This document shows, in pieces, positions 50,749 through 59,556 of a DNA stretch of 64,000 nucleotides. Origin of the DNA: Faecalibacterium sp. I3-3-33 (lineage in GTDB: Bacteria; Bacillota; Clostridia; Oscillospirales; Ruminococcaceae); NCBI RefSeq assembly GCF_023347295.1, contig NZ_CP094469.1, positions 496,001 through 560,000 of the forward strand. The letters are read 5' to 3'. How positions within the stretch are numbered: the first letter of the stretch is position 1; every line of letters begins with the position of its first letter. Both the position numbers and the translations under genes were made by a program. The notes below the pieces were generated by a model. The model was not told the DNA's origin, did not search any database, and worked only from the letters and a program-made list of their open reading frames with translations.

Positions 50749-52443
50749 TTAGCCCACCTGATGCTCTTCCAGCCAGCGGGTCATCTGCTGGGCAATGCCC
50801 TTGACGCTGCCTTCCTCAAAAGGCACCTTCAGCCCGGCGGTCTGCATCAGCTCGGTGTAGCTGGCAAGACCGGCGCGGCGCACCAGCTTGAGGTAGCGCT
50901 CCCATGCGTCCTTGTGGTCATCAAGGCTCAGCAGGAAGAACTGCAAGGCCGCCATGGTGGACAGGCAGTAGTCGATATAGTAGAAGGGGCACTCGTAGAT
51001 GTGCAGCTGGCGCTGCCACCCGGCACCGCGCCCGTAGAAGGGTAGGTTGTCAAAGTCGATCCACGGGCGGTACTTCTTTTCCAGCTTGAGCCACTCGGCG
51101 TTGCGCTGGTCGGGGGTCAGGTCGGGGTTCTGGTACATGATGTGCTGGAACTCGTCCACGGCGCAGCCGTAGGCAAGGAACACAAAGCTGTCCTCGGCGT
51201 GGAGCAGGGAGTATTTCTCGGTATCCTTGCCGAACAACAGGTGGTGCCACGGCGCGGTGAGGAACTCCATGGCCATGGAGTGGATCTCGGCGCTCTCCAT
51301 GGCGGGGCATTCCAAATCGGCGGGCACGTTGGGGTCGCGCTCGGCCACATAGCCCTCAAAGGCGTGGCCGCACTCGTGGGTCAGCACGTCCACATCACCG
51401 GAGGTGTTATTCCAGTTGGCAAAGATAAAGGGTGCCTTGTAGCTGGGCAGGCTGGTCATGTAGCCGCCGGACATCTTGCCGGGACGGCTCTCCACGTCAA
51501 ACAGCTCGTTGTCCTGCATGAAGTCGATGAACTCTGCCGTCTCGGGGCTCAGCTCGTGGTACATGGTGCGGGCGGCATCCATGCGTGCCTGATAGCCCGG
51601 GATGGGCTTGGGGTTGCCGTCCTTGAAGATGATGGGCAGGTCGGTAAAGGTGGGGTGGGTGATGCCGGTGCGCTTGGCGCGCATGGCCATCACTTTTTGC
51701 AGCTCGGGCACAACGTCCCGGGCAACCTGATCCCGGAAGGCCTGAATCTCGGCCTGTCCGTAGCCGATGCGGTTCATGCGCACATAGGAAAGCTCGCTGT
51801 AATCCTTATAGCCCAGCACCTTGGCCTGCTGATTCAGGTTCTTGACGATCTTGGTGTACAGTGCGTCCAGCTCGTCCCGGTGGGCGTCAAAGTAACCGGC
51901 CTCGGCTTCGTAGGCGGCGCGGCGCACGGCGGGGTCCAGATCCTCCTTGTAGGGGCCCAGCTGGGGGATGGTCAGCTGCTTGCCGTCCAGTTCCACCAGT
52001 GCGCCGCCGTAGATCTGCTGGTACTGACTGACCAGCGCGTTGAACTCCTGCTGCAATTCCACGGTGCGGTCGTCCATGCCCAGCACGGCGTTCTTCATAC
52101 CGGCTACGCAGGTGGTGCCGAAGTGCTCGGTGAGGGCATCCACATAGGGGTTTGCCAGAAATGCCCGGCTGATCTCCACGCTGGCGTTGGTCACGGCAGG
52201 GCCGTTGGCATCAAAAAAGTCCTGCTCGGCCTTCCAGTAGGCATCGCGGGTGTCACAGGTGTAGTGGATGTTGGCCAGCTGAGAGGCGGTGGTGTAGTCT
52301 GCAAAGGCGCGGCTCTGCTCGTAGTACACCTGAATGAGAGCGTCGCCGTCCGGGGCGTCAGCGGCCTTGGCAGCCAGCTGTTTGCACCGTGCCAGCAGGG
52401 CGTCGATGTCCGGGCGGGTATAGGTCATTTCGCTGAATTTCAT
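50749..52443 (-). CDS. Oligoendopeptidase F family (M3) metallopeptidase
   Basis: A 564-residue cytoplasmic zinc peptidase of the M3B group. The zinc motif is HECGH in VDVLTHECGHAFEGYV near residue 357, with the third ligand glutamate in ECPAMESAEIHSMAMEF. The helical N-terminal half matches the M3 fold. It cleaves oligopeptides. Start at 52443 after aaagga. Single gene. Confidence 0.92.
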   Translation of the reverse strand: MKFSEMTYTRPDIDALLARCKQLAAKAADAPDGDALIQVYYEQSRAFADYTTASQLANIHYTCDTRDAYWKAEQDFFDANGPAVTNASVEISRAFLANPYVDALTEHFGTTCVAGMKNAVLGMDDRTVELQQEFNALVSQYQQIYGGALVELDGKQLTIPQLGPYKEDLDPAVRRAAYEAEAGYFDAHRDELDALYTKIVKNLNQQAKVLGYKDYSELSYVRMNRIGYGQAEIQAFRDQVARDVVPELQKVMAMRAKRTGITHPTFTDLPIIFKDGNPKPIPGYQARMDAARTMYHELSPETAEFIDFMQDNELFDVESRPGKMSGGYMTSLPSYKAPFIFANWNNTSGDVDVLTHECGHAFEGYVAERDPNVPADLECPAMESAEIHSMAMEFLTAPWHHLLFGKDTEKYSLLHAEDSFVFLAYGCAVDEFQHIMYQNPDLTPDQRNAEWLKLEKKYRPWIDFDNLPFYGRGAGWQRQLHIYECPFYYIDYCLSTMAALQFFLLSLDDHKDAWERYLKLVRRAGLASYTELMQTAGLKVPFEEGSVKGIAQQMTRWLEEHQVG

Positions 52444-52607
52444 GGAAAATTTCCTTTCCGGGGCAGTTTCCCCTTTGGTATCTTGTGTTCATCTTACCAC
52501 GTTCTGCGCCAAAAGAAAAGAGGGAGACAGGCGGGCAAAAGTCCTACGTTTATACAACACTGCCAAAAATAAAAACGCTCCTTTGGCAAAGATGTCCGTT
52601 TAAGCGC

Positions 52608-52636
52608 TTGCAGTGCAGCAAAAAAAGGATTATAAT
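52608..52636 (+). promoter_or_regulatory. Promoter of the folT leader
   Basis: TTGCAG (52608-52613) and TATAAT (52631-52636), 17-base spacer. Transcription would start near 52643, just before the riboswitch. Confidence 0.8.
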
Positions 52637-52644
52637 GGCATCAT

Positions 52645-52740
52645 CAACAGAGTAAGACCCTGCGCGTTAAGTGCCGCATCAACGGGGAGTTGTGCTGCGG
52701 ACGAAGGTATTGACCGCGGTGCAGGGTCTGCATCCCGCTG
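52645..52740 (+). promoter_or_regulatory. Tetrahydrofolate (THF) riboswitch
   Basis: The leader contains the folT-type signature GCGTTAAGTG (52664-52673), an ACGGGGAGTTGT loop region, GGACGAAGG and CCGCGGTG, closed by gaccctgc/gcagggtc (52656-52663 and 52721-52728). This order matches the THF riboswitch class. The expression platform is the terminator at 52810. Confidence 0.88.
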
Positions 52741-52809
52741 CTGCATGGACTTGGGTGCAGGCGAGAGCCGTCTGCGGTTTTTGCCCGGAAGTGAATGTTG
52801 TTGGAATTC

Positions 52810-52852
52810 ACGCCCTCCTTTGTGCGGTCTGTCACAGGGGAGGGCGTTTTTG
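52810..52852 (+). terminator. Terminator of the THF riboswitch platform
   Basis: Stem acgccctcc/ggagggcgt with five T, 40 bases before the folT start. It would stop transcription when folate is bound. Confidence 0.82.
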
Positions 52853-52891
52853 CGTCCTGCCTGCTGTTCCTTTTTAAGGAGGACAACTATA

Positions 52892-53404
52892 ATGAACGAC
52901 AAAAAAACTTCGGTGCGTACCCTGACCATGCTGGCCCTGCTGATAGCCATGAGCATCGTGTTCAGCCGGGTGCTCAGCATCTCCACCGGCTTCGTCCGGT
53001 TCAATCTGGGCAGTCTGCCGGTGCTGCTGGCGGCGGTGGTGTTCGGCCCCGGCGCAGGCTTTGCGGTGGGTGCAGTGGCCGATATCATCGGCGGTGTGCT
53101 GGCGGGCTACGCCATCAACCCGCTCATCACGCTGGGTGCGGGTGCCATCGGCTTGGTGGCAGGTTTTGCGTGGCAGAAGCTGAACAGCCTTTCCACAAAT
53201 TTGCGGCTTGCAGCCAGCGTGCTGCTGGGGCATTTTGTGGGCTCTATGGTCATCACCTCGCTGGCGCTGCGGCTGTTCTACGGCTACCCGTGGGCAACGC
53301 TGGCAGTGCGCATCCCCAACGCCCTCATTCTGAGCGCCGTGAACGTTGTGCTGCTGCGCATCCTGCTGGAAAACCGCAGCCTGATGAAGCTGGCAAAGAA
53401 GTAA
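52892..53404 (+). CDS. folT: Folate ECF transporter S component
   Basis: A 170-residue membrane protein with about six spans that captures folate and works with an ECF energy module encoded elsewhere. Conserved parts: RTLTMLALLIAMSIVFSRV at the start, FNLGSLPVLLAAVVFGPGAG and GAVADIIGG. The ATG at 52892 follows aaggagg. The THF riboswitch in front supports the assignment strongly. Confidence 0.92.
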   Translation: MNDKKTSVRTLTMLALLIAMSIVFSRVLSISTGFVRFNLGSLPVLLAAVVFGPGAGFAVGAVADIIGGVLAGYAINPLITLGAGAIGLVAGFAWQKLNSLSTNLRLAASVLLGHFVGSMVITSLALRLFYGYPWATLAVRIPNALILSAVNVVLLRILLENRSLMKLAKK

Positions 53405-53414
53405 GCTGTGAAAA

Positions 53415-53589
53415 CCCTCTCAGGCGCTCCCGCGCCAGTTCTCCCAAAGGGAGAGCCAAGCCGTAAGGCTCGTTGCTAAAGCTTTATGTGCAATGAGAAA
53501 CTTTCCCACCATGCCAAAGGCTCCCTCCCCGAGGGAGCTGTCAAAACCGTCAGGTTTTGACTGAGGGAGTTCGTTCCCAAACCCCTACC
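53415..53589. repeat. Second repeat family R2, copy 2
   Basis: Matches copy 1 (9716-9905) at both ends: ccctctcaggcgctcccg at the start, aaaaccgtcaggtttt and gactgagggagttcgttc near the end. The middle is more diverged but keeps the palindromes (gttctcccaaagggagagc). It follows the folT stop by 10 bases. Confidence 0.8.
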
Positions 53590-53698
53590 GTGAAAAGGCA
53601 ATTCTGGAAAATCCGCAGATTTTCCAGAATTGCGAAATTATAAATAATTTTTCCGCTATTTATGCGCAGAGCAAAGCGGAGCGCATTCCAAATCGTGA
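53590..53698. repeat. Element E9, single inverted unit joined to R2
   Basis: cgtgaaaa, perfect 36-nt hairpin 53598-53633 (arm gcaattctggaaaatc), then tccgct 53652-53657, atgcgc 53662-53667, agcgga 53675-53680, gcgcat 53681-53686, end aaatcgtg. The B arms atgcgc/gcgcat form another compensated pair. Confidence 0.85.
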
Positions 53699-53719
53699 TC
53701 TTGAATCGAGGCAGTATCT

Positions 53720-54991
53720 ATGAACTACGAACAGGCAATGGAATACATCCACGCGGTGCAGTGGGCGGGGCATAAGCCCGGGCTTACCCGCACCCGCACC
53801 CTGCTGGCTGCACTGGGCGACCCGCACAAAAAGCTGCAATTCGTCCATGTGGCGGGCACCAACGGCAAGGGCAGTACGGCGGCGATGCTGGCTTCCTGCC
53901 TGCAAGCCGCCGGTTACCGGGTGGGGCTGTATACCTCGCCCTTCATCAACCGGTTCAACGAGCGCATCCAGATCGACGGACAGCAGATCCCGGACGAGGT
54001 GCTGGTAAAGCTGGTGGAACAGGTAAAGCCCGCCGCCGATGCCATGGAGGATGTGCCAACCGAGTTCGAGATCATCACCGCGCTGGGAATGCTCTATTTT
54101 GCGCAGCAGCAATGCGATATCGTGGTGCTGGAGGTGGGGCTTGGCGGCACGCTGGATTCCACCAATGTCATCGAAAAGCCTGCCAGTGCGGTGATCACCG
54201 CACTGGGCATGGATCACGTCAAGGAGCTGGGCCCCACGCTGGCGGATATCGCCGCTGCCAAGGCGGGCATCATCAAGCCGGGCTGCCCAGTGGTGAGCTA
54301 CGGCGGTGCACCGGAGGCAGACGCCGTGCTGCGCCGGGTGGCAGCGCAGCAGCACGCCCCCTTTACCGAGGTGGACTTTGCCAAGCTGCAGATCACCGGC
54401 GGGGATCTGGACGCAGTTACCTTCAGCTTTGACGGGCTGGACGGGGTGCGGCTGCCGCTCATCGGCAGTTATCAGCCCCGCAACGCCGCGCTGGCCATCA
54501 CCGCCCTGCGGGTGCTGCGGCAGCAGGGCTGGAACATCCCGGAAAGCGCCATCCGCACCGGGCTGGAGCAGGTAAGCTGGCCCGGGCGCTTTGAACTGCT
54601 GCGCCACAGCCCGGCCTTTGTGCTGGACGGCAGCCACAACGCCCACGGGATGCGCGCCACGGTGCAGAGCCTGAAAGACCGCTTCCCCGGGCAGAAATTC
54701 GTCTTTCTGGTCAGCATCATGGCAGATAAAGACGTGGACGAGATGCTGGCGCTGCTGGCACCGCTGGCCGAGCGGTTCGTGACCGTGACGGCGCACAACC
54801 CCCGTGCCATGCCGGCGCAGACGTTGGCAGAGCATATCCGCGCCTACGGCTGCACCGCCGAGGCAGCAGACAGCATCGAGGCCGGTGTAGCCCGCGCGGA
54901 AGAACTGGGCGGCGAAGGCCCGGTGTGTGCACTGGGTACGCTGTATTTCTCCGGCGATGTCCGGCAGGCCTTTGCCCGTCTGAATGCGTAA
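53720..54991 (+). CDS. folC: Folylpolyglutamate / dihydrofolate synthase
   Basis: A 423-residue Mur-ligase-family enzyme that adds glutamate to folates, trapping them in the cell. Phosphate loop HVAGTNGKGSTAAML near residue 40, LYTSPFINRFNERI near 75, LEVGLGGTLDSTNV near 140 and LDGSHNAHGM near 298. The ATG follows gaggc. It lies behind folT on the same strand with R2 and E9 between, so the two probably act together on imported folate. Confidence 0.94.
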   Translation: MNYEQAMEYIHAVQWAGHKPGLTRTRTLLAALGDPHKKLQFVHVAGTNGKGSTAAMLASCLQAAGYRVGLYTSPFINRFNERIQIDGQQIPDEVLVKLVEQVKPAADAMEDVPTEFEIITALGMLYFAQQQCDIVVLEVGLGGTLDSTNVIEKPASAVITALGMDHVKELGPTLADIAAAKAGIIKPGCPVVSYGGAPEADAVLRRVAAQQHAPFTEVDFAKLQITGGDLDAVTFSFDGLDGVRLPLIGSYQPRNAALAITALRVLRQQGWNIPESAIRTGLEQVSWPGRFELLRHSPAFVLDGSHNAHGMRATVQSLKDRFPGQKFVFLVSIMADKDVDEMLALLAPLAERFVTVTAHNPRAMPAQTLAEHIRAYGCTAEAADSIEAGVARAEELGGEGPVCALGTLYFSGDVRQAFARLNA

Positions 54992-55022
54992 CGATGCAGA
55001 AAAAAATATTTTTGAATACAAG

Positions 55023-55066
55023 CAGAGCCGGACAGCCCTCGGGCGGTCCGGCTCTGTGTTTTTATA
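55023..55066. terminator. Terminator of folC
   Basis: Stem cagagccggac/gtccggctctg followed by a T-rich stretch; it also closes the minus-strand gene ending at 55076. Confidence 0.85.
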
Positions 55067-55075
55067 AAGAAAATA

Positions 55076-55624
55076 TTAGATCCGCAGCTGCTTTTTTGCC
55101 ATTTGCAGCGCACGGCGCAGCGGACGATAGAGCAGCAGCATCAGCACAAAATTGCCGATGCCGTGCAGTGCATCGTAGCTCAGACCGCTGAGCCACCAGC
55201 TCAGGGCAAAGGCGGGCGTTTTGGCAAACAGATATACCGCCGCGCACAGTCCGCCGAAGCACAGGCCGTACAGCCCGCTGAACACCGCCCAGAAAAAGGC
55301 GTTGTCCATGCGGCGCAGCAGCCATGCCAGCAGCGCCAGAAGATACCACACATACAGATACATCACCCACCACAGACCAAAGCCGTACAGCACGCCCTGC
55401 AGCAGGATGAATACCGTGATGGCGCCGGGCGTCTCCCGGGGCAGCTCCAGTGCAAACAGGATGATGAGCAGGCTTACCGGCTCCAGATTGGGCAGACCGC
55501 TCATGGCCTGCTTGCTCACCACCAGCAGTGCGCCCATCAGGCCGCTGAGCACCAGCCGCAGCACCCGGGTGTGCAGCGCCACCGGCTTTTTAGCCCTTGG
55601 TGTAGGTAAAGGCATAGCTGTCAC
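55076..55624 (-). CDS. ECF transporter S component-like membrane protein
   Basis: Up to 182 residues with about five or six spans. The N-terminal span (VLRLVLSGLMGALLVVSKQ), the LPNLEPVSLLIILFALELP segment and GIGNFVLMLLLYRPL are like S components of vitamin ECF transporters. The start is uncertain: ATG at 55624 or 55615 inside the previous gene, or GTG at 55582 just after its stop. The partner upstream is a DUF4430 lipoprotein, so cobalamin or a related vitamin is a reasonable guess for the substrate. Confidence 0.75.
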   Translation of the reverse strand: MTAMPLPTPRAKKPVALHTRVLRLVLSGLMGALLVVSKQAMSGLPNLEPVSLLIILFALELPRETPGAITVFILLQGVLYGFGLWWVMYLYVWYLLALLAWLLRRMDNAFFWAVFSGLYGLCFGGLCAAVYLFAKTPAFALSWWLSGLSYDALHGIGNFVLMLLLYRPLRRALQMAKKQLRI

Positions 55625-56051
55625 CGTCGTGGAGCTCGATGTCGGCCACGCCCACCGTGGTCATCTCACCGGCAGCATCGGTCAGGCACCACCATGCCTG
55701 ATCCTTATCGTAGTCGGCAGTCTCGCCGTTCACGGTGGTCACAAAGCCGGCCTCGGCTTCTTCCTGACTGATGATCCCGGCCTCGGCCAGTGCGGTGCTC
55801 AGCTTTTCGCCGTCGGTCACGTTCAGCAGTACGCTGGACACGCTGCCGTCCGCAGCGGTAACGGTGAACTCCACCGTGGCCTGTGCCTTACTGGCAGCGG
55901 AAGAAGCAACCTCGGAAGCGGCCACAGAAGAAGCCACAGAGGAGGCAGCGCTGGAGGCGGTAGAGGACGCGGAAGCGCCGCAGCCTGCCAGCAGGCAGAC
56001 GGACAGCACAGCACTGAGGGTCAGAACGGCAAATTTATGCAGGTAGTTCAT
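55590..56051 (-). CDS. DUF4430 lipoprotein
   Basis: A 153-residue lipoprotein. Lipobox LLAGC near residue 24, then a 30-residue serine/alanine linker, then the DUF4430 domain (LLNVTDGEKLSTALAEAGI, TTVNGETADYDKDQAWWCLT, LHDGDSYAFTYTKG). DUF4430 resembles the C-terminal part of vitamin B12 carriers. It overlaps the membrane protein gene after it, so the two may form one uptake system. Promoter TTGATT (56125-56130) and TACTAT (56102-56107), 17 apart. Confidence 0.85.
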   Translation of the reverse strand: MNYLHKFAVLTLSAVLSVCLLAGCGASASSTASSAASSVASSVAASEVASSAASKAQATVEFTVTAADGSVSSVLLNVTDGEKLSTALAEAGIISQEEAEAGFVTTVNGETADYDKDQAWWCLTDAAGEMTTVGVADIELHDGDSYAFTYTKG

Positions 56052-56101
56052 GGTTCAAGATCTCCTTGTTTCGTGTTTTGCGTGCAGAACGCATGGCAGA
56101 T

Positions 56102-56130
56102 ATAGTACCATGAAACCGGCTGAAAATCAA
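56102..56130 (-). promoter_or_regulatory. Promoter of the DUF4430/S-component pair
   Basis: Minus-strand TTGATT and TACTAT, 17-base spacer; the -35 overlaps the stop of the ROK gene. Confidence 0.55.
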
Positions 56131-57047
56131 CATTTTTTCTGCATGGCTTCAAAATATGCGGCGGCGACGCCCACCTGATTGGCTTCACTGCTGAAGGCGC
56201 AGGGCACGATCTGGCAGCGGGGTAAGCCCTCCATGTAAGCCTGTCCCGCCCGGGAGGCGTACAGTCCATCGTAGGCGCTGCGCAGGCTTTCCAGCAGCAG
56301 GGGCTGCTTGCTGATGCCGCCGCCAATGGCCACCTTTTCCACATCCAGCAGAACGGTCAGGTTGTAGATCTGCACCGCCACCGCGTGGCAGAACCGCCGC
56401 AGCACCTCTAAGGCTTCCGGCTCCCCGGCGTTGGCGGCGGCAAAAAAGCTGCGTCCGTCCAGCGGGGCGTTTTCCGGCAGTGCCTTGCGGGCGCGGTACC
56501 ATTTGAGCAGATTGCTGGTGCTGCACTGGCAGGCCATGTTCTGGTCCGGGGCGTCCCACGCCTCGGCGTTGGTGTTGACAAAGCTGTACTCTCCGGCGGT
56601 AAAGTGCACCCCGCGCACCAGCTGTCCGTTGGCGATGATGCCGCCGCCCACGCCGGTGCCAATGATGAACACTGCCGCGTTGCAGCAGCCTTTCAGCGCG
56701 CCGTTTGCCAGCTCTGCCATGGCGGCGGCCTTGCCGTCATTTTCCAGGATAACGGGGCAGCCGCACTTTTCTGCCAGCAGCTGCCCCACCGGGGTAGCGG
56801 TGTTGTACAGCAGCGCCCCGCCGTTGGACACATAGCCGGTGCGGTTGTCCACAAAGCCCGGCAGCGCCATGGCAATGCCGACTACCTCGCCCTTGTGGGG
56901 CGCATACAGCCGGTAGACCGTATCCAGAAACTGCGCCTGCGTATCCTGCGGCGTGGGCACCGCGCCGCTGTTCGTGCGGTGCATCTGCTCATCCATGACC
57001 GAGTATTTGATCTCGGTTCCGCCTACATCAAAAACCATGATCTTCAT
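56127..57047 (-). CDS. ROK family sugar kinase
   Basis: A 306-residue ROK protein without a DNA-binding domain, so a kinase and not a repressor. ATP motif FDVGGTEIKYSVMD at the start, ILENDGKAAAMAEL near residue 100, GTGVGGGII near 130. The family cysteine motif (CxCGxxGC) is replaced by ACQCSTSNLL, so zinc binding may be lost. The histidine in VHFTAGEYS is kept. Substrate may be glucose or an amino sugar. Start at 57047 after gggaggg. Confidence 0.88.
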   Translation of the reverse strand: MKIMVFDVGGTEIKYSVMDEQMHRTNSGAVPTPQDTQAQFLDTVYRLYAPHKGEVVGIAMALPGFVDNRTGYVSNGGALLYNTATPVGQLLAEKCGCPVILENDGKAAAMAELANGALKGCCNAAVFIIGTGVGGGIIANGQLVRGVHFTAGEYSFVNTNAEAWDAPDQNMACQCSTSNLLKWYRARKALPENAPLDGRSFFAAANAGEPEALEVLRRFCHAVAVQIYNLTVLLDVEKVAIGGGISKQPLLLESLRSAYDGLYASRAGQAYMEGLPRCQIVPCAFSSEANQVGVAAAYFEAMQKKC

Positions 57048-57227
57048 CTTGTAGCCCTCCCGTAAACGGTCGTTTTCTGTCCCTATTATGGCAAATCATC
57101 GCGGGAAAGTAAAGCCCCGGCGGTAAAAAAGAAAACTGCAAAAAACGCACCGGCTTGCGGTTGCAATCCACCCCGCCCTGTGATATCCTGAAAAGAGAGT
57201 ATCTGTTATATAAAGGAAGAAACTGCC

Positions 57228-58397
57228 ATGGATTGCAAACTGCGTGCCAAAAACTGCGGCGGCTGCCCCCTGCTGGGGCTGGACTATGCCGCGCAGCTGA
57301 AACAAAAGGAAGAAAAAGTGCGGGCTCTTGTGGGCAAATACGGCCCGGTGCACCCCATCCGGGGCATGGAGCAGCCTTACCACTACCGCAATAAGGTGAT
57401 CTCCACCTTTGCCACCGGCTGGGGTGGAAAACTGACCTCCGGCATCTACGCGGCAAACAGCCACAAGGTGCTGCCGGTGGAAAGCTGCCTACTGCAGGAC
57501 GAGGTGCTGGACAAGACCATGCAGGCGGTGCGGGCTGCCGCCAACGCCTGCCGCTACCAGCCCTACGACGAGGACAAGGGTACCGGTCTTGTGCGCCACT
57601 GCCTGCTGCGGCGGGGCGTAGCCACCGGGCAGGTGATGGTAGTGCTGGTAACGGCGCAGCCGGTGCTGCCGGGCGCGAAAAACTTTGTCAAGGCGCTGCT
57701 GGCGGAAACTGCGCAGCGCGGCGTGACTGTGACCACCGTGGTGCAGAACGTGAACAGCCGCAAGACCAGCGTGGTGCTGGGCGAGGCAGAAAAAGTGCTG
57801 TACGGCAAGGGGTTCATTCTGGACACCCTTTGCGGCAAGACCTACGCCATCAGCCCGCGCAGCTTTTATCAAATCAATCACGCCCAGACCGAAGTGCTGT
57901 ACGGCCTTGCGGTGGAAGCTGCAAAGCTGACCGGCAAAGAGGTGGTGCTGGACGCCTACTGCGGCATTGGCACCATTGGCCTGACCGCCGCCGACCATGC
58001 AAAGCAGGTGGTGGGTGTGGAGCTGAACCGGGACGCCGTGCAGGACGCCATTGGCAACGCAAGACACAACGGCGTAAAGAACGCCCGCTTCTTTGCCGCC
58101 GACGCCACCCGCTGGATCCGCGAAGCAGCCGCAGCAGGGGAGAAGGCAGATGTGATCTTTATGGACCCCCCGCGCGAGGGCTCTACCCCGGAATTCCTTG
58201 CCAGCGTGGCCCGCATGGCTCCAAAGCGGGTGGTCTACGTCAGCTGCAACCCCGTTACCCTTGCCCGCGACCTTGCCACCCTGACAAAGCTGGGCTATAA
58301 GGCCGAGGGCTTTACCCCGGTGGATATGTTCCCGCATACGGAGCATATCGAAACGGTATGCGCATTATCCAAGACATCAGCGTACAGAGCGAGATAA
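57228..58397 (+). CDS. rlmD: 23S rRNA (uracil-C5)-methyltransferase, RlmD/TrmA family
   Basis: A 389-residue SAM enzyme that methylates uracil in RNA. The N-terminal cysteines (CKLRAKNCGGC) form the [4Fe-4S] site of the RlmD group. SAM motif LDAYCGIGTIGL near residue 243, DPPREGSTPEF near 310 and the active cysteine in YVSCNPVTLARDL near 340. A TRAM domain is missing, and such short forms are common in Firmicutes. Start after aaggaag. Which uracil it modifies cannot be told. Confidence 0.87.
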   Translation: MDCKLRAKNCGGCPLLGLDYAAQLKQKEEKVRALVGKYGPVHPIRGMEQPYHYRNKVISTFATGWGGKLTSGIYAANSHKVLPVESCLLQDEVLDKTMQAVRAAANACRYQPYDEDKGTGLVRHCLLRRGVATGQVMVVLVTAQPVLPGAKNFVKALLAETAQRGVTVTTVVQNVNSRKTSVVLGEAEKVLYGKGFILDTLCGKTYAISPRSFYQINHAQTEVLYGLAVEAAKLTGKEVVLDAYCGIGTIGLTAADHAKQVVGVELNRDAVQDAIGNARHNGVKNARFFAADATRWIREAAAAGEKADVIFMDPPREGSTPEFLASVARMAPKRVVYVSCNPVTLARDLATLTKLGYKAEGFTPVDMFPHTEHIETVCALSKTSAYRAR

Positions 58398-58403
58398 TCT
58401 GCA

Positions 58404-59519
58404 ATGGATAGATATTTTTTTATTTTAACGACCATTGATCTTTTTGTGCTTGGCTTTATGTGCTTTCTTACAAAGCTGAGCGAATCTTTGAATAAAAAGC
58501 AGAAGCGCGGGTTCTTTCTGGCCTTTGCGCTCATTGCGTGCATTTCGGTGCTGGAGGTCATCACCATTGTGGTGGATGGTGCACCGCCGGGCTGCCGCTG
58601 GCTGAACATTTTGTCCAACTATCTGGGCTTCGGGCTGACACCGGCAGTGGCGCTGTGTCTGGTATATGTGCTGGACAAAAAATCCATCATCCGGCGCGGG
58701 TTCAAGGTGGCGGTGTGCTGCGAGGGCGTGTATCTGCTTTTTCTGGCGGCAACGCTGCCCTATGGGCCTGTGTTCTCGGTGAGTAAGGAGAACCTCTACG
58801 CCCGGGGCGAGCGCTTTTACATCTATGTCATGATGTATTATATCTCCATGCTGTACCTTATGGCGGCTACGGTGCGCACGGCGACGGCTTTTCAGAACCG
58901 CAGCCGCACGCTGATCTACCCGCTGATCCTGTTTCTGGGCGCGGAGACCGTGATTCAGATCGCACTGCCGGAGCTGCACGTCACATGGCTGTGCGTCACG
59001 TTGCTGTCGGTGCTGTATTATATCTATTGCAGCGAGATGTGGAACCAGCTGGACGCCCTGACCGGACTTCTGAACCAGAACAGCTACCTGAACCGCACCG
59101 CCGAGATGCGCCGCAGCGGCGGGGTGCTGGTGGTGTTTGATGTGGACGACTTCAAGCAGATCAACGACCGCTACGGCCATTTGCAGGGAGATGTCTGCCT
59201 TGCCGAGATCGCAGACTGCATCAAAAAAGCCTATGCCCGCTGCGGCTACTGCTACCGCATTGGCGGCGATGAATTCTGCGTGCTGCTGAAAGACGAGGCA
59301 AGCGAAGCCCGCTGCGCAGCAACGCTGCAATCTCTGCTGGCAGAGCGGCGCAAGGTGCTTACCATTTTGCCGACGGTCTCCCTTGGCTCTGCCGCCTTTT
59401 CCGGGGAGGACGTGGTCACAGTGAAGGACCGCGCCGACCGTGCGCTCTACTGCGCCAAAAAAGAACAGAAGGCCCGCGCCGCAGCGGAAAAGCACGCAGA
59501 CAGAGAGCAGACAGCCTGA
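58404..59519 (+). CDS. Membrane GGDEF protein (diguanylate cyclase)
   Basis: A 371-residue protein with six or seven N-terminal spans (residues 1-215) and a GGDEF domain (about 222-355). The active motif is IGGDEF, with VLVVFDVDDFKQINDRYGHLQGD before it. The site is intact, so it may make c-di-GMP. No RxxD inhibitory motif is obvious. The start lies 6 bases after the rlmD stop, without a strong ribosome site. Confidence 0.88.
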   Translation: MDRYFFILTTIDLFVLGFMCFLTKLSESLNKKQKRGFFLAFALIACISVLEVITIVVDGAPPGCRWLNILSNYLGFGLTPAVALCLVYVLDKKSIIRRGFKVAVCCEGVYLLFLAATLPYGPVFSVSKENLYARGERFYIYVMMYYISMLYLMAATVRTATAFQNRSRTLIYPLILFLGAETVIQIALPELHVTWLCVTLLSVLYYIYCSEMWNQLDALTGLLNQNSYLNRTAEMRRSGGVLVVFDVDDFKQINDRYGHLQGDVCLAEIADCIKKAYARCGYCYRIGGDEFCVLLKDEASEARCAATLQSLLAERRKVLTILPTVSLGSAAFSGEDVVTVKDRADRALYCAKKEQKARAAAEKHADREQTA

Positions 59520-59556
59520 AACACTGCCTGCACACTTTATAAATGGAGGAACACCG

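Noticed and set aside
56052..56126. A cobalamin riboswitch before the DUF4430 gene
   Set aside because: The gap is only 75 bases and holds a promoter; there is no room for the roughly 200-base structure and no B12-box sequence.
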